This document shows positions 22,680 through 33,929 of a stretch of DNA of 64,000 bases, piece by piece (positions within the stretch are counted from its first letter, which is position 1; each line of letters starts with the position of its first letter). The DNA is from Cunninghamia lanceolata. Lineage: Eukaryota > Streptophyta > Pinopsida > Cupressales > Cupressaceae. The notes beneath the pieces are model-generated. The model saw nothing but the letters and a program-made list of their open reading frames with translations, was not told where the DNA came from and searched no databases. Location of the stretch: assembly GCA_027924645.1 (NCBI GenBank), contig BSBN01001484.1:2232001-2296000 (forward strand), written 5' to 3'. The position numbers were made by a program, and so were the translations under genes.

Positions 22680-25600
22680 GAAAGAGATGAACAAGCAGAA
22701 ACAAATAAAGAGACCCCTCACCGAATCACTCAATCAAAGAACTCCCCCAAGAAAATATGACTTGGCACTTTATATTTAGTGCAATTACAATTTCCACCAA
22801 CAAAAAACGCAAAGTGGACTTGACTTCAATGCTTTACAAATCCTCAAAAATGACTGTTAAAAGTACAATTCTGGAGCAAAACTAAGTGAAACAAACAACA
22901 CCACTGCGAAGTACACAAAAAATCATGCACTTTCAAAGAAAGAATCACTTCGTTCCGAGATTGTATGTGAAAGCTATAAACTTTTGAAGTTCCCAAAATG
23001 AAAATTGTGCAATGTCACTTGAGAGAATCTGCAAATTCTAAATAATCTATGCATCAAAATCAGAGGTTGACAAATTAGCTCAAATCAAAAAAAGTTGCTT
23101 GGAAAAAAGAGGATGTGAACCCAAATTATCAACCTCCAAAGTTGAATTGCAAAATCAAAAAACTTCAATTGAGGGCAAAATTTTGAAAAAATCCCTTATC
23201 GCTAAATCACTAGACAAATTTAGAACCACCACCAAAACTAGAGGTGAGCTAAATAAAAGTAAAATGTTGCTAAATCTAGCTAATCTGTGAAATAGGCCAC
23301 CAAATGTGGCAGAGGCACCAAAGTTGGCACAAGGGTCAAGTTATGTGGCACGGATTTTAAGGGGCCACAAGGGTTAAAGTGCAAGGGTCTTGCAGGGAGT
23401 TAAAGGGCCACGCAGGGCACACCCCACACCATACACGATAGGTCCGCAGCTTGAGCAAGCGAGCACGGGGCTGCCACATGATACTACAGGGTACGAGGCC
23501 GACAAGCCTATCAATATCCCTAGTACTAAGATTTTTATTTATTTATTTTTTAAACAAACTTAACAATGAAAAACTGCAAAATAAATTTTTTGATTAATTT
23601 TTTTTAATTCGTAGATTTTTTTTTAGAAACGTGTTGTGCACACTGTTCAGGAGGGCATATGGCTCCCTGGAAAAAAGAATTGCCTCTAATGGCAACTTTG
23701 TCTAAAATCGATGATTTGACAGTCGATCTTAGGGTTTTTGGGCCTTCTGAGCATGATGGCAAGGTCAAATTTGACCCAAAATACTCTAAAATAATGTTGT
23801 CACTTGGATTTACACCCTATGTTGAAGCGCCTTTGCTTCAACAATCTAGTGAAACATAGGAGTGATTTCCAAGTGTGGGACCTTGTAAATGAAATCAAAC
23901 CTCCAGAGAAGGTTGGTTCCTCTTTCTAAATATGAAATTCAGAGTAAACTAAAACTAAACCTAATCTAACACCGCTGAGAAAAGGGGAAGAAGGATAAAC
24001 TAAAAGGGAAAGGTGATACACCAGGTTTGAATAAAGAACACCCACAAAGCTAAAATGCACAAAATAATTCAATACAACTAATAAACTCACACAAATCCTA
24101 CAGATCTTAACAAAGGTAAGAGATAAGAAAAGGATTGCAAGGAAATAATCATTCACAAACAATAACCAATTCTAAATCTACACAGAGCTAAAAAACAACA
24201 TGAAAAAGTAAAAACAATCAGTATGTATTGATCAAAAGGCAAGGTTACAGCAAAAGAGGGTTCTATTTGGAGCACAAAATAAATCTTTGTATCCAAACCT
24301 TATTACATTGATTTTTCATCTATTTATACCATTCCATTACGTTGACCTAGGTCACCTACTACAATAAATTCACCCATGGGCCTGTTAGAAGATATTTCTG
24401 CAAAGGGAATGTCTATGTACATTTGTTCTGCTTGACACAAATGCAGAAAATATCCTGATCTAATTTGCAACAATAAATATGAAAATATTTGGGAATGAAA
24501 TAGATGAAGAAAATATCTGCATTGAATGTTAGCATCTAATTCATCTACCTGCATGAATAAATGCACAACTACTTCCAGTTGGTGCTGATCTGATTATGTA
24601 TTCATGGCGGGGAGGAGAATATAGGCATTTTAAAATATATATTCCCGCCAAAAGTTCTAGTGCAAAGTTTTTACAACACTTTAAAATATTTTAATTTAAA
24701 ATATTTTAAAGCTTTACATTATATTACAAACTTACTTTCACTGATTTTCACTTTTCTGGCCTTTATTCTGCCTTATCAACAAAATCTCTCTTTTGTAAAC
24801 TATGGCTTGCCTTTGTCTTCTTACTTTCTCTCTTTAGTCAGAGAAAATTGATTTTCGTGAAGTACCTTTGTTTCTTCCTTTGTCAGCAATTTCTTTCTTT
24901 GGTGAACTACCTTTGTCTTCTCTTTTCTCCTTTGGTCGGTGAAATATCACTTTCGCGAACCACTTTGCCTTGGCTTCTTTCTTCTTTCTATACTTTTCCC
25001 TCAGTCGGCAATTTATCTCCTTCACGAACCATCTTGCCTTAGTTGATTTCCTCCTTGCCTTGGTTCTCCCCTTCATTGTCGGCGATTTCGCTGATCGGCG
25101 AACCTTTTGGTTAGCTAACTTGACATTTTACCGACAAAGACTTCCTTTTTGTCTTTCACTTTGCTTCTTCCTTTAGTCGGCAATTTCACTGATCGGCAAA
25201 TAGGTCGATCGGCAAATTTTTTGGTTCTCTAACTTAACTTTTTGCCGACTAAGGCTTTCTTTTTATTTGCCTTTGTTCCCTTAAGTCTTCCTTCAGCCTT
25301 CCCTTCAATCGGCGATTTTGCAGATCGGCGAACTTTTTGGTTCGCATACTTAACTTTTTGCTGACTAAGGCTAAAAAGACTAAGGCAAAGCTTGGAAATT
25401 TTTGGATTTTTTGAAAGGGATTTCCTTACGAATTATGGGGATTTTTACAAAGAAAACACCTTTAGACCTGAAGAACACTAGGCACTTAACCAATTTCGAC
25501 AAGATTTTCAACATTTTCAAAATTGGGCTATTTGACTCTGGGAAAGGGAAAATAGGTCAACAAATAACAACTTGTTAGATCTAGCAACAAACCTTCCGCT

Positions 25601-25879
25601 TCAAACCCTTGCAAATATGGCCTCTAGTGTCCAACTGGGACAAAATTCTGACTATCTCAGCTACTCTAGACTCAATGGCGGATTCAAAATGTCTCCAAGA
25701 AGCTTTGTATAAACCTGCAACTAACAAGTCAAAATAAGAATCCAACTAATATTTCTTCCACACTTTTATGTTTCTCCAAGTCATCCAAGGATGCAAGAGA
25801 AGAACATATTCATGTGCTTTGGAAAATAACAGTTCTACACTCCCAAATTTCTTAAAAAATTAACCCACAACTCACAACC
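22680..25879. other. Long leader or insertion between copia B gag and its 5' LTR
   Basis: No protein domain is recognised. A relatively GC-rich patch lies at 23330-23510. On the minus strand there is a TATA-like GGTATAAATAG near 24330, then a promoter-distal AT-rich stretch. That would fit an LTR whose U3 carries the repeats at 24838-25386. A minus LTR starting TGTTGACC near 25561 is possible, but I found no matching target duplication. Confidence 0.4.
24838..25386. repeat. Degenerate pyrimidine-rich tandem repeat
   Basis: Units of roughly 60 to 135 bp carry a 'TCGGCGAT/AATTT' start, 'GATCGGCGAAC', 'TTTTTGGTT' and 'CTAACTTAACTTTTTGCCGACTAAGGC', separated by CTTT-rich spacers. The clearest units start at about 25079, 25176 and 25309. 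The minus-strand frame at 24834-25076 (Lys/Arg-rich) is an artefact of this repeat. Confidence 0.6.
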
Positions 25880-25891
25880 GCTTTGATATCA
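25880..25891 (-). promoter_or_regulatory. Primer-binding site of copia B
   Basis: The minus strand reads TGATATCAAAGC directly after the LTR end. It differs at two positions from TGGTATCAGAGC. Confidence 0.55.
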
Positions 25892-26297
25892 TGTAAAATT
25901 TGGTTATAAAGCCACCCAAGAATGCAAATGAGTGAAAGGAAAGAAAAACTAGAAAACCAGAATGATAGAATAAATTGTATTCTATTCAATGGAAATGCAA
26001 AGTATACAAGAATGAGATAAGATGAGATACCCATATGAGAGTGATGGGTGGGTATATTTAAGATATACCACCCAAGAGACTAAAAACACAACTAATATGA
26101 GATAAAGTGAAAAAGTCCCTAAATAAACTTAACCTAGTGTGAAAATGACTTAAATGGAGAACTAGACTAAAAACACAACTAATATGGGATAAAGTGAAAA
26201 AGTCCCTAAATAAACTTAACCTAGTGTGAAAATGACTTAAATGGAGAACTAGCTAGGAAATGGACTAGTTAGATAAAATACCTTGTTAACACTAACA
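25892..26297 (-). repeat. 5' LTR of copia B, with internal 87-bp duplication
   Basis: On the minus strand it starts TGTTAGTGTTAACAAGG (26297) and ends AAATTTTACA (25892). An 87-bp block is tandemly duplicated within it (26078-26164 and 26165-26251), the copies sharing an ACTAG join. This makes it 406 bp against 312 bp for the copia A LTR. Confidence 0.75.
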
Positions 26298-26299
26298 AT

Positions 26300-27022
26300 A
26301 TCTACATTGTTTTACTTCAGATAAGCAATCTTAATGGGTGGCTTGGCTACCACTAGCAGAATAGTAGTATACCACTTCCTTCCATAGTGCTTCAAAAATG
26401 TCCCCATTTATGGCATTTTATAAATACCATCATATCATCACTGAAGGTTACACCAAGAGTTTGTGCTATAGAAGATCACATGAAACATCAACAACATGCA
26501 CTTTCTAGTCTCAGAGAGAATTTGGCCATGGCATAAAACCAAACAAAACAACACACTAACCAATACCATAGTGAAAGAATCTTGAAGTACGAGATTAGGC
26601 TTTTTTGAGTTTGCAACCATATAAGTAAATGTCCCTAGAGCAACAACAAAAGAATAACAAGATCTCACCTAACTATTATGGTCTATATCAAATTTTGTAG
26701 AAGATTGGCAATATAGCTTTTGAGTTACCTCCAACAACAAAATACATCCAATTTTTCATGTGTCTTGTTTAAAGAAGGTTATTAAACAACAGATTCTGGG
26801 ACAGACAATGTTCCTTGAGCTTGATGAAAAGGGAAGAATCATCCTAGATCCTAAATTAATTCTTCAAACACAAAGAAGCTCGAGACTAAGCCAATCATAG
26901 AGTATCTCATTAAGTGAAAGAAATTTCCTATTAAAGATGCTACATGGGAAGATGAAAATTTTGCACAAAAACATCCACAATTGATCAGCGTCAAGGACAA
27001 TGCTTGTGTGAAGTGAGAGGCA
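26300..27022 (+). pseudogene. Gypsy integrase C-terminus and chromodomain
   Basis: This belongs to the gypsy whose 3' LTR starts at 27023. Boxes in order: 'YLHCFTSDKQS' (26299-26331), 'WVAWLPLAE' (26335-26361) followed by two TAG codons where the family has two tryptophans, 'YTTSFHSASKMSPFMA' (26368-26415), 'LSLQPYK' (26610-26630), 'YYGLYQILQKIGNIAF', and then a chromodomain whose core reads 'ATWEDENF' (26939-26962). Several stops interrupt it. The start coincides with the outer end of copia B. Confidence 0.75.
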
Positions 27023-27333
27023 TGCTACGCCCTTCACCTATTGATTGTATTAGGATATGTGATAACCAACTGACTCAAATAATCCTTAATTGAGTCATTT
27101 ATGAGTCCCTGAGTATAATTATTGTATGCTAGGTTGACCTCATTGGGATTAGAGTACTAATATTACCTAATGATGCCTATTTCTAGGAGGTAATGAGTAG
27201 TAGTTAAGCATCATATTGCAAATTATGCTCTTATTGAAGACTTTTGGAGGTTGTCCCCTTGAAGTGGCTTATTATTATAAGTATTTACATCTTATTCCCT
27301 ATTATATTCTCCTGTGCAAGTAATTTCATTACA
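27023..27333 (+). repeat. 3' LTR of the gypsy element
   Basis: Starts TGCTACGCCC after a purine run AAGTGAGAGG and ends TTCATTACA. It is homologous to 6438-6745 along its length. AATAA follows it, compared with AATGA before the left LTR. Confidence 0.75.
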
Positions 27334-27639
27334 AATAAACATTTTGTCTAAATGGAATGGGTAATACATGATATAGAGATGAACATTGATGTCAAAAAAA
27401 TTAGGTACATTTTTTCTACTTTTTAAATATGTAAATAAGCCCAATGTTTTACAAAAAAATTGTGAGAACTTACATTATATCAATCTAAAATTACTTTTTT
27501 GTTTTGTCAAATTCTAGAATATTTTCTTATAAGTTGAAGCCCTAGTAATGGCCAATATTCAAAATCTCATTTTGCTCAAAGCCCAAAAATTGGTAGGCCA
27601 AAACTTGAATATCTAGAGTCACAAAATACTCACCATTGA

Positions 27640-29210
27640 TGAGTATAGGACATGTGATATAATAATCATAAAATTAGAAACCAAAATGGCTTAAAGTCTT
27701 TACATATTTTGATAATCGTCATAAAGAAGCCTTGTCAAAATTCTTTGTTTCTAATGACTTGATCTTAGAAGTTCAGAATGCCACTTTTGTTGGTGATCTT
27801 TGGGAGAGTCTAACAAACAAATATTGAACTCTTGAAAAAGTACAAGGCTCATCTCGTTAAAAAAGGAAATTCACAACAGGAGGGAATAGACTATGAAGAG
27901 TTTTGCAAAAGGATATTCACACAAGGATCTTTGGAAGTGTTTTGCTCTTATAGAAAAGATGGTCACATTCCAATTGCTTCTCTCCACGGCAACCCAATTT
28001 AGTTGGAAGGTGTATCAATTGGATGTGAAGAGTGCCTTCTTGAATGGGGATTTGAACGAGGTCTAAATTGTGCACGCTGAAGGATTTCAAGTCCCTATTA
28101 ATGATCGTTTAGTTTGTCGGCTTCTTAGGTCTCTATACAAGCTTAAGCAAGCTCCACGAACCTGATAAATAAAGATTTGATCAATATTTTTTTAACTCTA
28201 GATTTAAACGAAGTCTTTGATTTGAATCTCTATTTCAATAGCAATGGTGATGACATTGTGATTCTTGTTGTCTATGTTGATGAACTTGCCATCACAAGTA
28301 GCGAGGACACTACATTATAGCACATGAAATATAATCTTTATTCTACTATTGCCATGACAAATCTAGGCCCTTTACACTATTGCTCAAGTGTAGAGTTTTA
28401 GCAACATGATCATTTCATTCTCATGGCTTAGGACAAGTATGCTACAATCTTTTGGAATAGTTTCATATGGTTGATAGTAATCCTTCCACATCTATGAAGG
28501 TCCGATTGAAGTTGTCGTCCTATTATGATTCATCACTTGATAAGTCATTCTACATACAAGTAGTGGGAAAATTTGATATATCTTACATCCATACAACCAG
28601 ATCTTTGTTTGTTGTTAGTTATATCTCTCAATATTTATAGCCCAACTGAAGCTTGTTCATAGCCAGGCAACAAAATGCATGTTGTGATATGTCAAAGTTA
28701 CTCTCCATTTTGGCATTCTCTATCAATGGTCAAATGATTTCAAGTTGACAAAATATATAAACTCCGCTTGGGTCAGTTTAGTTGATACTCAAAGGTCAAC
28801 TACTAGCTATATTTTCTCTTTGGACTTGAGTTGTTTCATGACAAAGTAAGCTTCAACATACTATAGTTTTATCTTCCACTAAAGCAAAATACAAAGGAGT
28901 CATCAATGTCAATTATGAAGCAATATGGTTATGTTGAATTTTGAGTGATCTACAACTTCCTCATATTTACACCACCTCTACATATTTACACCACCTCTAC
29001 TTTTCTGTGACAACCAAGGAGTCTTGAAGTTACTGAAGGACCCATTTTGTCATGCTAGCATTAAGCACATTGAGAATCATCATTACTACATTTACAATAT
29101 TTTTCTCCACTACTACACATACCAAGAATAGTCTACCAATCTAATGACTAAACCTCTTGGTACTATTCTTTTTGTCAAACTTTGGACAAACTTGAATTTG
29201 TCTTCTATTT
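27640..29210 (+). pseudogene. Outer copia RT-RNase H relic
   Basis: Copia pol boxes in order: 'QLDVKSAFLNGDL' (28015-28053), 'VCRLLRSLYKLKQAPR' (28113-28160), an RT active site reading YVDE (28273-28284) in place of YVDD, 'MTNLGPLHYC' (28354-28383), 'WENLIYLTSIQPD' (28565-28604), a RNase H 'STKAKYKGV' like box near 28875, and 'SIKHIE' near 29052. Stops are frequent. A perfect 19-bp tandem duplication lies at 28962-28999. It sits upstream of the outer copia 3' LTR in the same orientation. Confidence 0.65.
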
Positions 29211-29926
29211 AATCATTAAGGGATGATAAAAACAGTATATAAGAGACACAAAGGAGACTTTAGAAGTGCCAACCCAAAATGTCTATGGTTATATTTTTTT
29301 GCAACTGCAACCATTACGATTAAAAAACTGTGTACACGAGTATATGAAGCAACCAAATAACTTGGATTGGCAATCAAGCCAATTGCAAAGAACCCTGACA
29401 ATTTGAACTATTATTATCAAAATGCAAGTGAAATAAGGAGTTTATGAAGCACATAAACAACTCAGACCGTGATTAAAAAATCACATGTAAAGGAGGGAAT
29501 GAAGATTAAGAGGCACACAAACAACTTAGACTAACACTCAAAAACAACTTAGACTAACACTCAAAGACAACTTGCAACATAATAATTGGTATTGAAGAGC
29601 TGAAAAAAATCAAGTTGGACTATGATATTAAAAAGGAAATGCAATAGAGACAACTTGAAACACAATAGTTGGGACCAATAAGAAACTATTCAAATTGGAC
29701 TGTGCTAGTAGAAGAGACACATAAGAGAGGTAATCTTTGTTACGAAAACAAGTAAAGTTGGACTGATAATTGAGACGATTGTGAAGCACTAACAACTTGG
29801 ACCATTAAGGTTAAAAATGCACGTAAGTAACATATTTGAATTTAGAAGAACCTAAACAGCCTAGAATGTGCTGAACAATGTACAACAGAGGCAATTTGGG
29901 TTAAGCATGCAAACAACTTCAAATCA
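29211..29926 (+). other. Segment between copia RNase H and 3' LTR, with short repeats
   Basis: No gene is seen. A purine tract AAAGGAGGGAATG at 29488 could be the real polypurine tract, in which case the 3' LTR would start near 29500 rather than 29927. A 23-bp unit 'ACAACTTAGACTAACACTC' and onward is duplicated at 29521-29566, and related 'CAACTTGGAC' motifs recur through the segment. Confidence 0.4.
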
Positions 29927-30208
29927 TGTTGCAGAAGAAGTAAAGATTTAGAAAAATTAAACATGTACAAAGATAATTAGTAAATATAATATAATGTTAC
30001 ACTACTAGACATAAAGTTAGACTATACTTTATACACAACCATTTATTGCTTATGATAATGATGTAATAATACCACGTTAGTTGTCTAAAAAGTAACGACA
30101 TATGTTACCACCAAAGTAACTTCCCCATTCAATAATAAATACAGCACACGCACGTTGAAATGTGTGCCATCCAATTCTCTGAAACCCTATGCATCCATTC
30201 TTCAAATA
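29927..30208 (+). repeat. 3' LTR of the outer copia
   Basis: It aligns with 5873-6158, most clearly from 29985 onwards; both carry a 'TAATATAATG' stretch and a 'CCCATTCAATAATAAATAC' stretch. The right end (TTCAAATA) has lost the CA terminus. Confidence 0.5.
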
Positions 30209-31583
30209 GTTTTGACTAATCAAATGAGAATAGTGGCTTAGTCAGCTGATTTTACTTTCATGATCCAATTCAAATCATTCAGCTTCCAATTATCACAATA
30301 ATATCCTGTAGCTTTGATCAATACTTTGAATCCTCTATCACTTCCAAATAGGATAGACTCGATGGAAAGCTTGAATGAGAGCTTCTTGTTTGGATGTGTT
30401 ATTGATATAAATTTCTAATTTTATGGCATAGAAAGCGTATATCATCACTAAACAGCATCCATAAAATTACGTTTACAATCCATACCATAAGTGTTTCCTA
30501 AAGTCCTTCAAAGCTTTTGTTCTAGACCCCTTTAGTGGGGAATATCTTGGCTATGTTTATAAACTAGTTACTTGGCTATTTCACAAAAAAGAATCAGATT
30601 GGGAGTTAAATCAAAGATCACAGACATTTCTACATATAAATATTTGCTCCAACACATTTAACAGGAATATCTTTCACCTGTTGCTAGACTAGTAACTTTC
30701 ACTTTTTGCAAAAGAGTCATAACATTTGAATTAGATCACAAATCATGGACATTTCTACCGAAGACTACAAAGCCTCTAATATGTCAAACTGTTGGAAATA
30801 GTTAATTTGTAATCTTGTTTGTTATACATAAGGGAAAACGGCCTTTTCAAGATGGTCTCCAATTAGAGAAGGAAACCCTATAGAGTATAAACTTGCAAGG
30901 GTCAGATGATAACTGGGTATAATATACAAAGGATCTGATTATCTGTGAAGAGATGAACAACTAAAAATTTGAACAGATTCACAGCTGGAATTTTCCATAA
31001 GACCAAATACTTAATTTCAAGTCACCAAGATGTAGCCCGGGTGTTCAAGATTGAGTCCTCTAACCCAATTAACAAGAGATAAAATCTCTACAAACCGAAC
31101 TATATTCTAAGACAGATTTTGAGCTGATTTTTAGTTCAACTATTTTCACCAAGTGTCCATTTAAACTTTTGTTGCCTCAATCAAAAAATGTATTTTACAG
31201 GATATACATTAGTTATTCTATAGGCCATTCGTTTATAGTTCTGCCAATCAAAGGAATCAATCAGAGAAAAATCAACCCAGCCAAAGAAATCATTATTCAA
31301 AGACTTCCCTCCAGTGCTTTAGATATCATCTCCAGAATATAATTACCTATTGAATAGATACATTAACACCAATTAAATTGGTATTATATTACTCGGACAT
31401 GTTTTTTTTAGGCTATATACATATTGCAACAGAGTTAACCATGATTGAAAATCCTCACCACATCCACACAATATGTTATTAATGAATTCTGTTGTGCTTC
31501 TATCTCACTGTAATTCTGGTGTTGTACCTTGCGCTTCACTCTGAAAACAAATTTCATCACCGATGTTGCATTGTGACTTCTGT
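30209..31583 (-). other. 3' flank and probable 3' UTR of the seipin gene
   Basis: No coding region is seen. The part next to the seipin stop codon (31584-31586) is presumably 3' UTR on the minus strand, but I could not pick a convincing AATAAA-type signal. An imperfect duplication of about 70 bp occurs around 30565-30635 and 30695-30765 (shared 'ACATTTCTAC'). Confidence 0.35.
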
Positions 31584-32276
31584 TCAGCATATGCTCATAC
31601 TTGAAAAGGTTGAATTATTTTCATCTGTGACAGATTCCTCTACAATTTCACTCCTCTCTCCATGTTCTCCAAGTCTTTCACTAGAAGGCATGGGACCATG
31701 TTGCAAAGATATAGGTAGTGATTCATGTGCAAAAGCAACATGTTTGTTTTTATTACGACTGGGCCTCCTACTTGGCTCAGACATTCTGCTGTCTGTCATA
31801 GCATTCTGCAATTCTTGTTCATCTTCGTTTGGCTTCTTGTTATCTCTCCTGCCTATTGTTGTTGATCTCAGAAAAAGAACTTGCTTGCAGAAACAAACAA
31901 TTAAAGCCACAAGAAAAATGTAGAAAGCTAAAGTATTCCATACACAAAATGTCCATTTCCAGTTTCGAGAAAACTGTTTAATCCAAGGAAGCTGAGAACG
32001 AATATCAATTTCAGCAGAATACAATTCAGGCAATCCTGATGTCCATGCTTTTGGTTGCAATACTATTTTCACACTTTCTGTTGGGATATTCTTCTCCTGG
32101 TAATCAACGAGGTGAATTACCACAGTCTGAGTTTCTCCTAGAATACCCATCAATAGAGGAAGACTCTTTAAAAAAGTTTTAGCAAGCCGAACTGGGGCAC
32201 TCCTGAAAGGCAACATACATGGCTGGCTAGATCGTGCAAGAACCTTATCATCACCAGAAATGAGCTCTGCCATAAC
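31584..32276 (-). CDS. Seipin, exon 2 (C-terminal half)
   Basis: This exon carries residues 242-471 of a predicted 471-residue seipin. The minus strand shows an acceptor TTCTTTTCAG before GTTATGGCAGAG; coding starts at 32276 in phase 0 and ends at a TGA at 31584-31586. 'AELISGDDKVLARSSQPCML' continues the luminal beta-sandwich; the SSQPCM stretch is a plant seipin hallmark. 'SLPLLMGILGETQT' and 'GLPELYSAEI' follow, then a second membrane segment at about residues 349-371 ('WNTLAFYIFLVALIVCFC'). A polar cytosolic tail of about 100 residues ends the protein. Known role: seipin forms an ER-membrane oligomer that shapes lipid-droplet budding. The length lies between the short (SEIPIN1) and long (SEIPIN2/3) plant forms as I recall them, so I give no paralogue number. 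The ATG inside this exon is not the start. Confidence 0.88.
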   Translation of the reverse strand, partial: VMAELISGDDKVLARSSQPCMLPFRSAPVRLAKTFLKSLPLLMGILGETQTVVIHLVDYQEKNIPTESVKIVLQPKAWTSGLPELYSAEIDIRSQLPWIKQFSRNWKWTFCVWNTLAFYIFLVALIVCFCKQVLFLRSTTIGRRDNKKPNEDEQELQNAMTDSRMSEPSRRPSRNKNKHVAFAHESLPISLQHGPMPSSERLGEHGERSEIVEESVTDENNSTFSSMSIC

Positions 32277-33929
32277 CTGAAAAGAACATCCAAAAGTTTA
32301 TGACTTAACACTAGTGTACTTAGTCAAGGTTTCTCTATAAGGAATACATACATCCAAATCAAACATTTGACCTTGCTAGACATTAACATCTAGTGGCAGT
32401 TCAATACAGTTGATGTATGTTTAATTTCATATGCCAAAATCACTTTCTTTGGTTATGAGCACCTTAATCCTCGACCCTATTGCAAATTTATATAAATTCT
32501 GGAATAGAACACAATATATAACCTACGCAGATTATGCCATGGTCCTCTACCAGTTCAGGCTTACAAATGATTGCAATTAATATACTTGATTCCTTAACAA
32601 AATTGCAAATGATAGTGAAAAGAAAGACAATATGCATCGATGCACCTTGTGTCCAAGAAATAAGTAGGGTTATATTCTGAATTGTTTAGATTTTGAAATC
32701 CTGATTGACATATGAATAGAGCTAACCTTAACTTTTTGAGCAGCCTATCCTACCTTCCTTCTGGACTACCCTTTTCCATACCTTACCTCTATCTCCTTCT
32801 AATATAGTAGGGTACTACCAATAACTAATAGCCACCAATTGGTTCCCATGGGGGATATTGATCCATAAATGGATCTGGTATTGATTTAGACTCCACAGCA
32901 AAGTGATCACAGCTCAGAGGACACTTGTATTGCAGGGTCAAAACAGGACCTTGATGGCACCAAAATCTGGATATTCTTGCATATTCAGATTCCTCTCACT
33001 AAATTATGCAATTTCGAAAACACCACCTTGTTTGAGTATGTATGCAAAAGTTATGGCTTCCGGAAGTTGGAGGACAAAATTGGATATATTTTCAATGGGG
33101 CAATTACGTAATCACCGGTGGCGATTACAAAACTCTGCTAGAAAGCACTGGTTCCGCTCTACAACAAGATAATGTCCCATAGCATTCCAAATTCTTTTGT
33201 TTTCTGACAACTTGCTACTTTTGCGCTTTTGATCGGACTTGTGAAGCATACATATGCCATTGCAAATGCATTCTCAGGATGAAGTTGTGTGAATTGAAAT
33301 AGTTCATGAAGGGACTTGAGTTGAAGTCCTTAGGAGTTCATAGTTCCCAGTTAGCATTTGTCATTGTAAGCTAATCAGACTTGTCAGAGAATTGTGCTAG
33401 AGGTCTTAAGGACTGAATTCACTAAGATTCAAGTTGGTTGTGTGCCCAAGCGGCCTAAGGTTGTAGTTTCCATTGAAGATTTGTGGTTATGTGAGTAGTA
33501 GCTCACAGTTTACTAGAGTTTTCTAATTTCTCTAGTATGTTGGTTTCTCCAGGGAAATCTTTTGTCTTCTTAACTATGCATGGTGTTTGCTCTCATTTAC
33601 ATATTGCAAGTTAAGTTAATTGATTGGAAAGTTTACAACACTTCATTTCTTTCATAAATTTGTACATCGGTGACTAGTATATGGTATAACCATTCTAGTT
33701 TATGGATCAATCATGCCCACCTCTTTGATCATCCTTATAGCTTCAAAAATGCAACACTTAAAGAACATGTCTCTCCATCTCACAAGATCTCTTTAAATTT
33801 CCCCGTATTCATTCCCAACAATGACATTTGAACCTTCTTTTCCTCCCCAAAAGGTGAATGTATGCTACATGAAAATGGATCCTCCTCCAAGGATCCACTT
33901 CCCTTCGGTACAAATAGCAAACCAAACAG
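32277..33929. other. Intron sequence, nothing recognised
   Basis: No reading frame with a known domain and no LTR termini are visible. A small + frame at 32903-33172 has no motif. Confidence 0.5.

Larger units (their letters stand above)
18382..26297 (-). mobile_element. Ty1-copia copy (B) on the minus strand
   Basis: The element runs leftwards from a 5' LTR (25892-26297) and PBS (25880-25891) through gag (about 22660-22130), protease, integrase, RT and RNase H, to a 3' LTR cut short at 18382 where the copia A LTR ends. The right flank (26298 on) resumes the + strand gypsy integrase, so B or an ancestor of the block inserted in that gypsy. The leader of about 3.2 kb is too long for a copia and probably holds another insertion. 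Confidence 0.75.
6438..27333 (+). mobile_element. Ty3-gypsy (chromovirus-type) element, multiply interrupted
   Basis: LTRs of about 308 and 311 bp in direct orientation start TGTTACACCC / TGCTACGCCC and both end ATTTCATTACA. A PBS (TGGTATCAAAGC) follows the left LTR and a purine run (AAGTGAGAGG) precedes the right one. Flanking bases are AATGA on the left and AATAA on the right, a 4/5 match to a 5-bp target duplication. Gag and protease fragments lie at 7110-7897 and 9704-10104. The integrase C-terminus and chromodomain lie at 26300-27022. Protease C-terminus, RT, RNase H and the integrase core are missing between 10104 and 26298, where a block of other elements sits. It is not autonomous. 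Confidence 0.75.
5873..30208 (+). mobile_element. Outer Ty1-copia element, split by a gypsy insertion
   Basis: Two homologous direct segments bound this interval: about 5925-6158 and about 29985-30208. Each contains a 'CATTTATTGCTT' stretch and a 'CCCATTCAATAATAAATAC' stretch at the same spacing and ends near 'TCCAACA'/'TTCAAATA'. A primer-binding-site-like TGGTATTAGAGA follows the left copy. Copia pol remnants in the same orientation sit at 27640-29210, just before the right copy. The internal region is interrupted by the gypsy at 6438-27333. The left LTR start (5873) and right LTR start (29927) are approximate because the outer LTR halves are diverged. Confidence 0.55.

Noticed and set aside
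24834..25076. Minus frame rich in Lys/Arg, looking like a nuclear basic protein
   Set aside because: It is produced by the pyrimidine-rich tandem repeat on the + strand.
31492..31923. 143-codon + frame
   Set aside because: It is the antisense of the seipin exon 2 tail and has no motif of its own.
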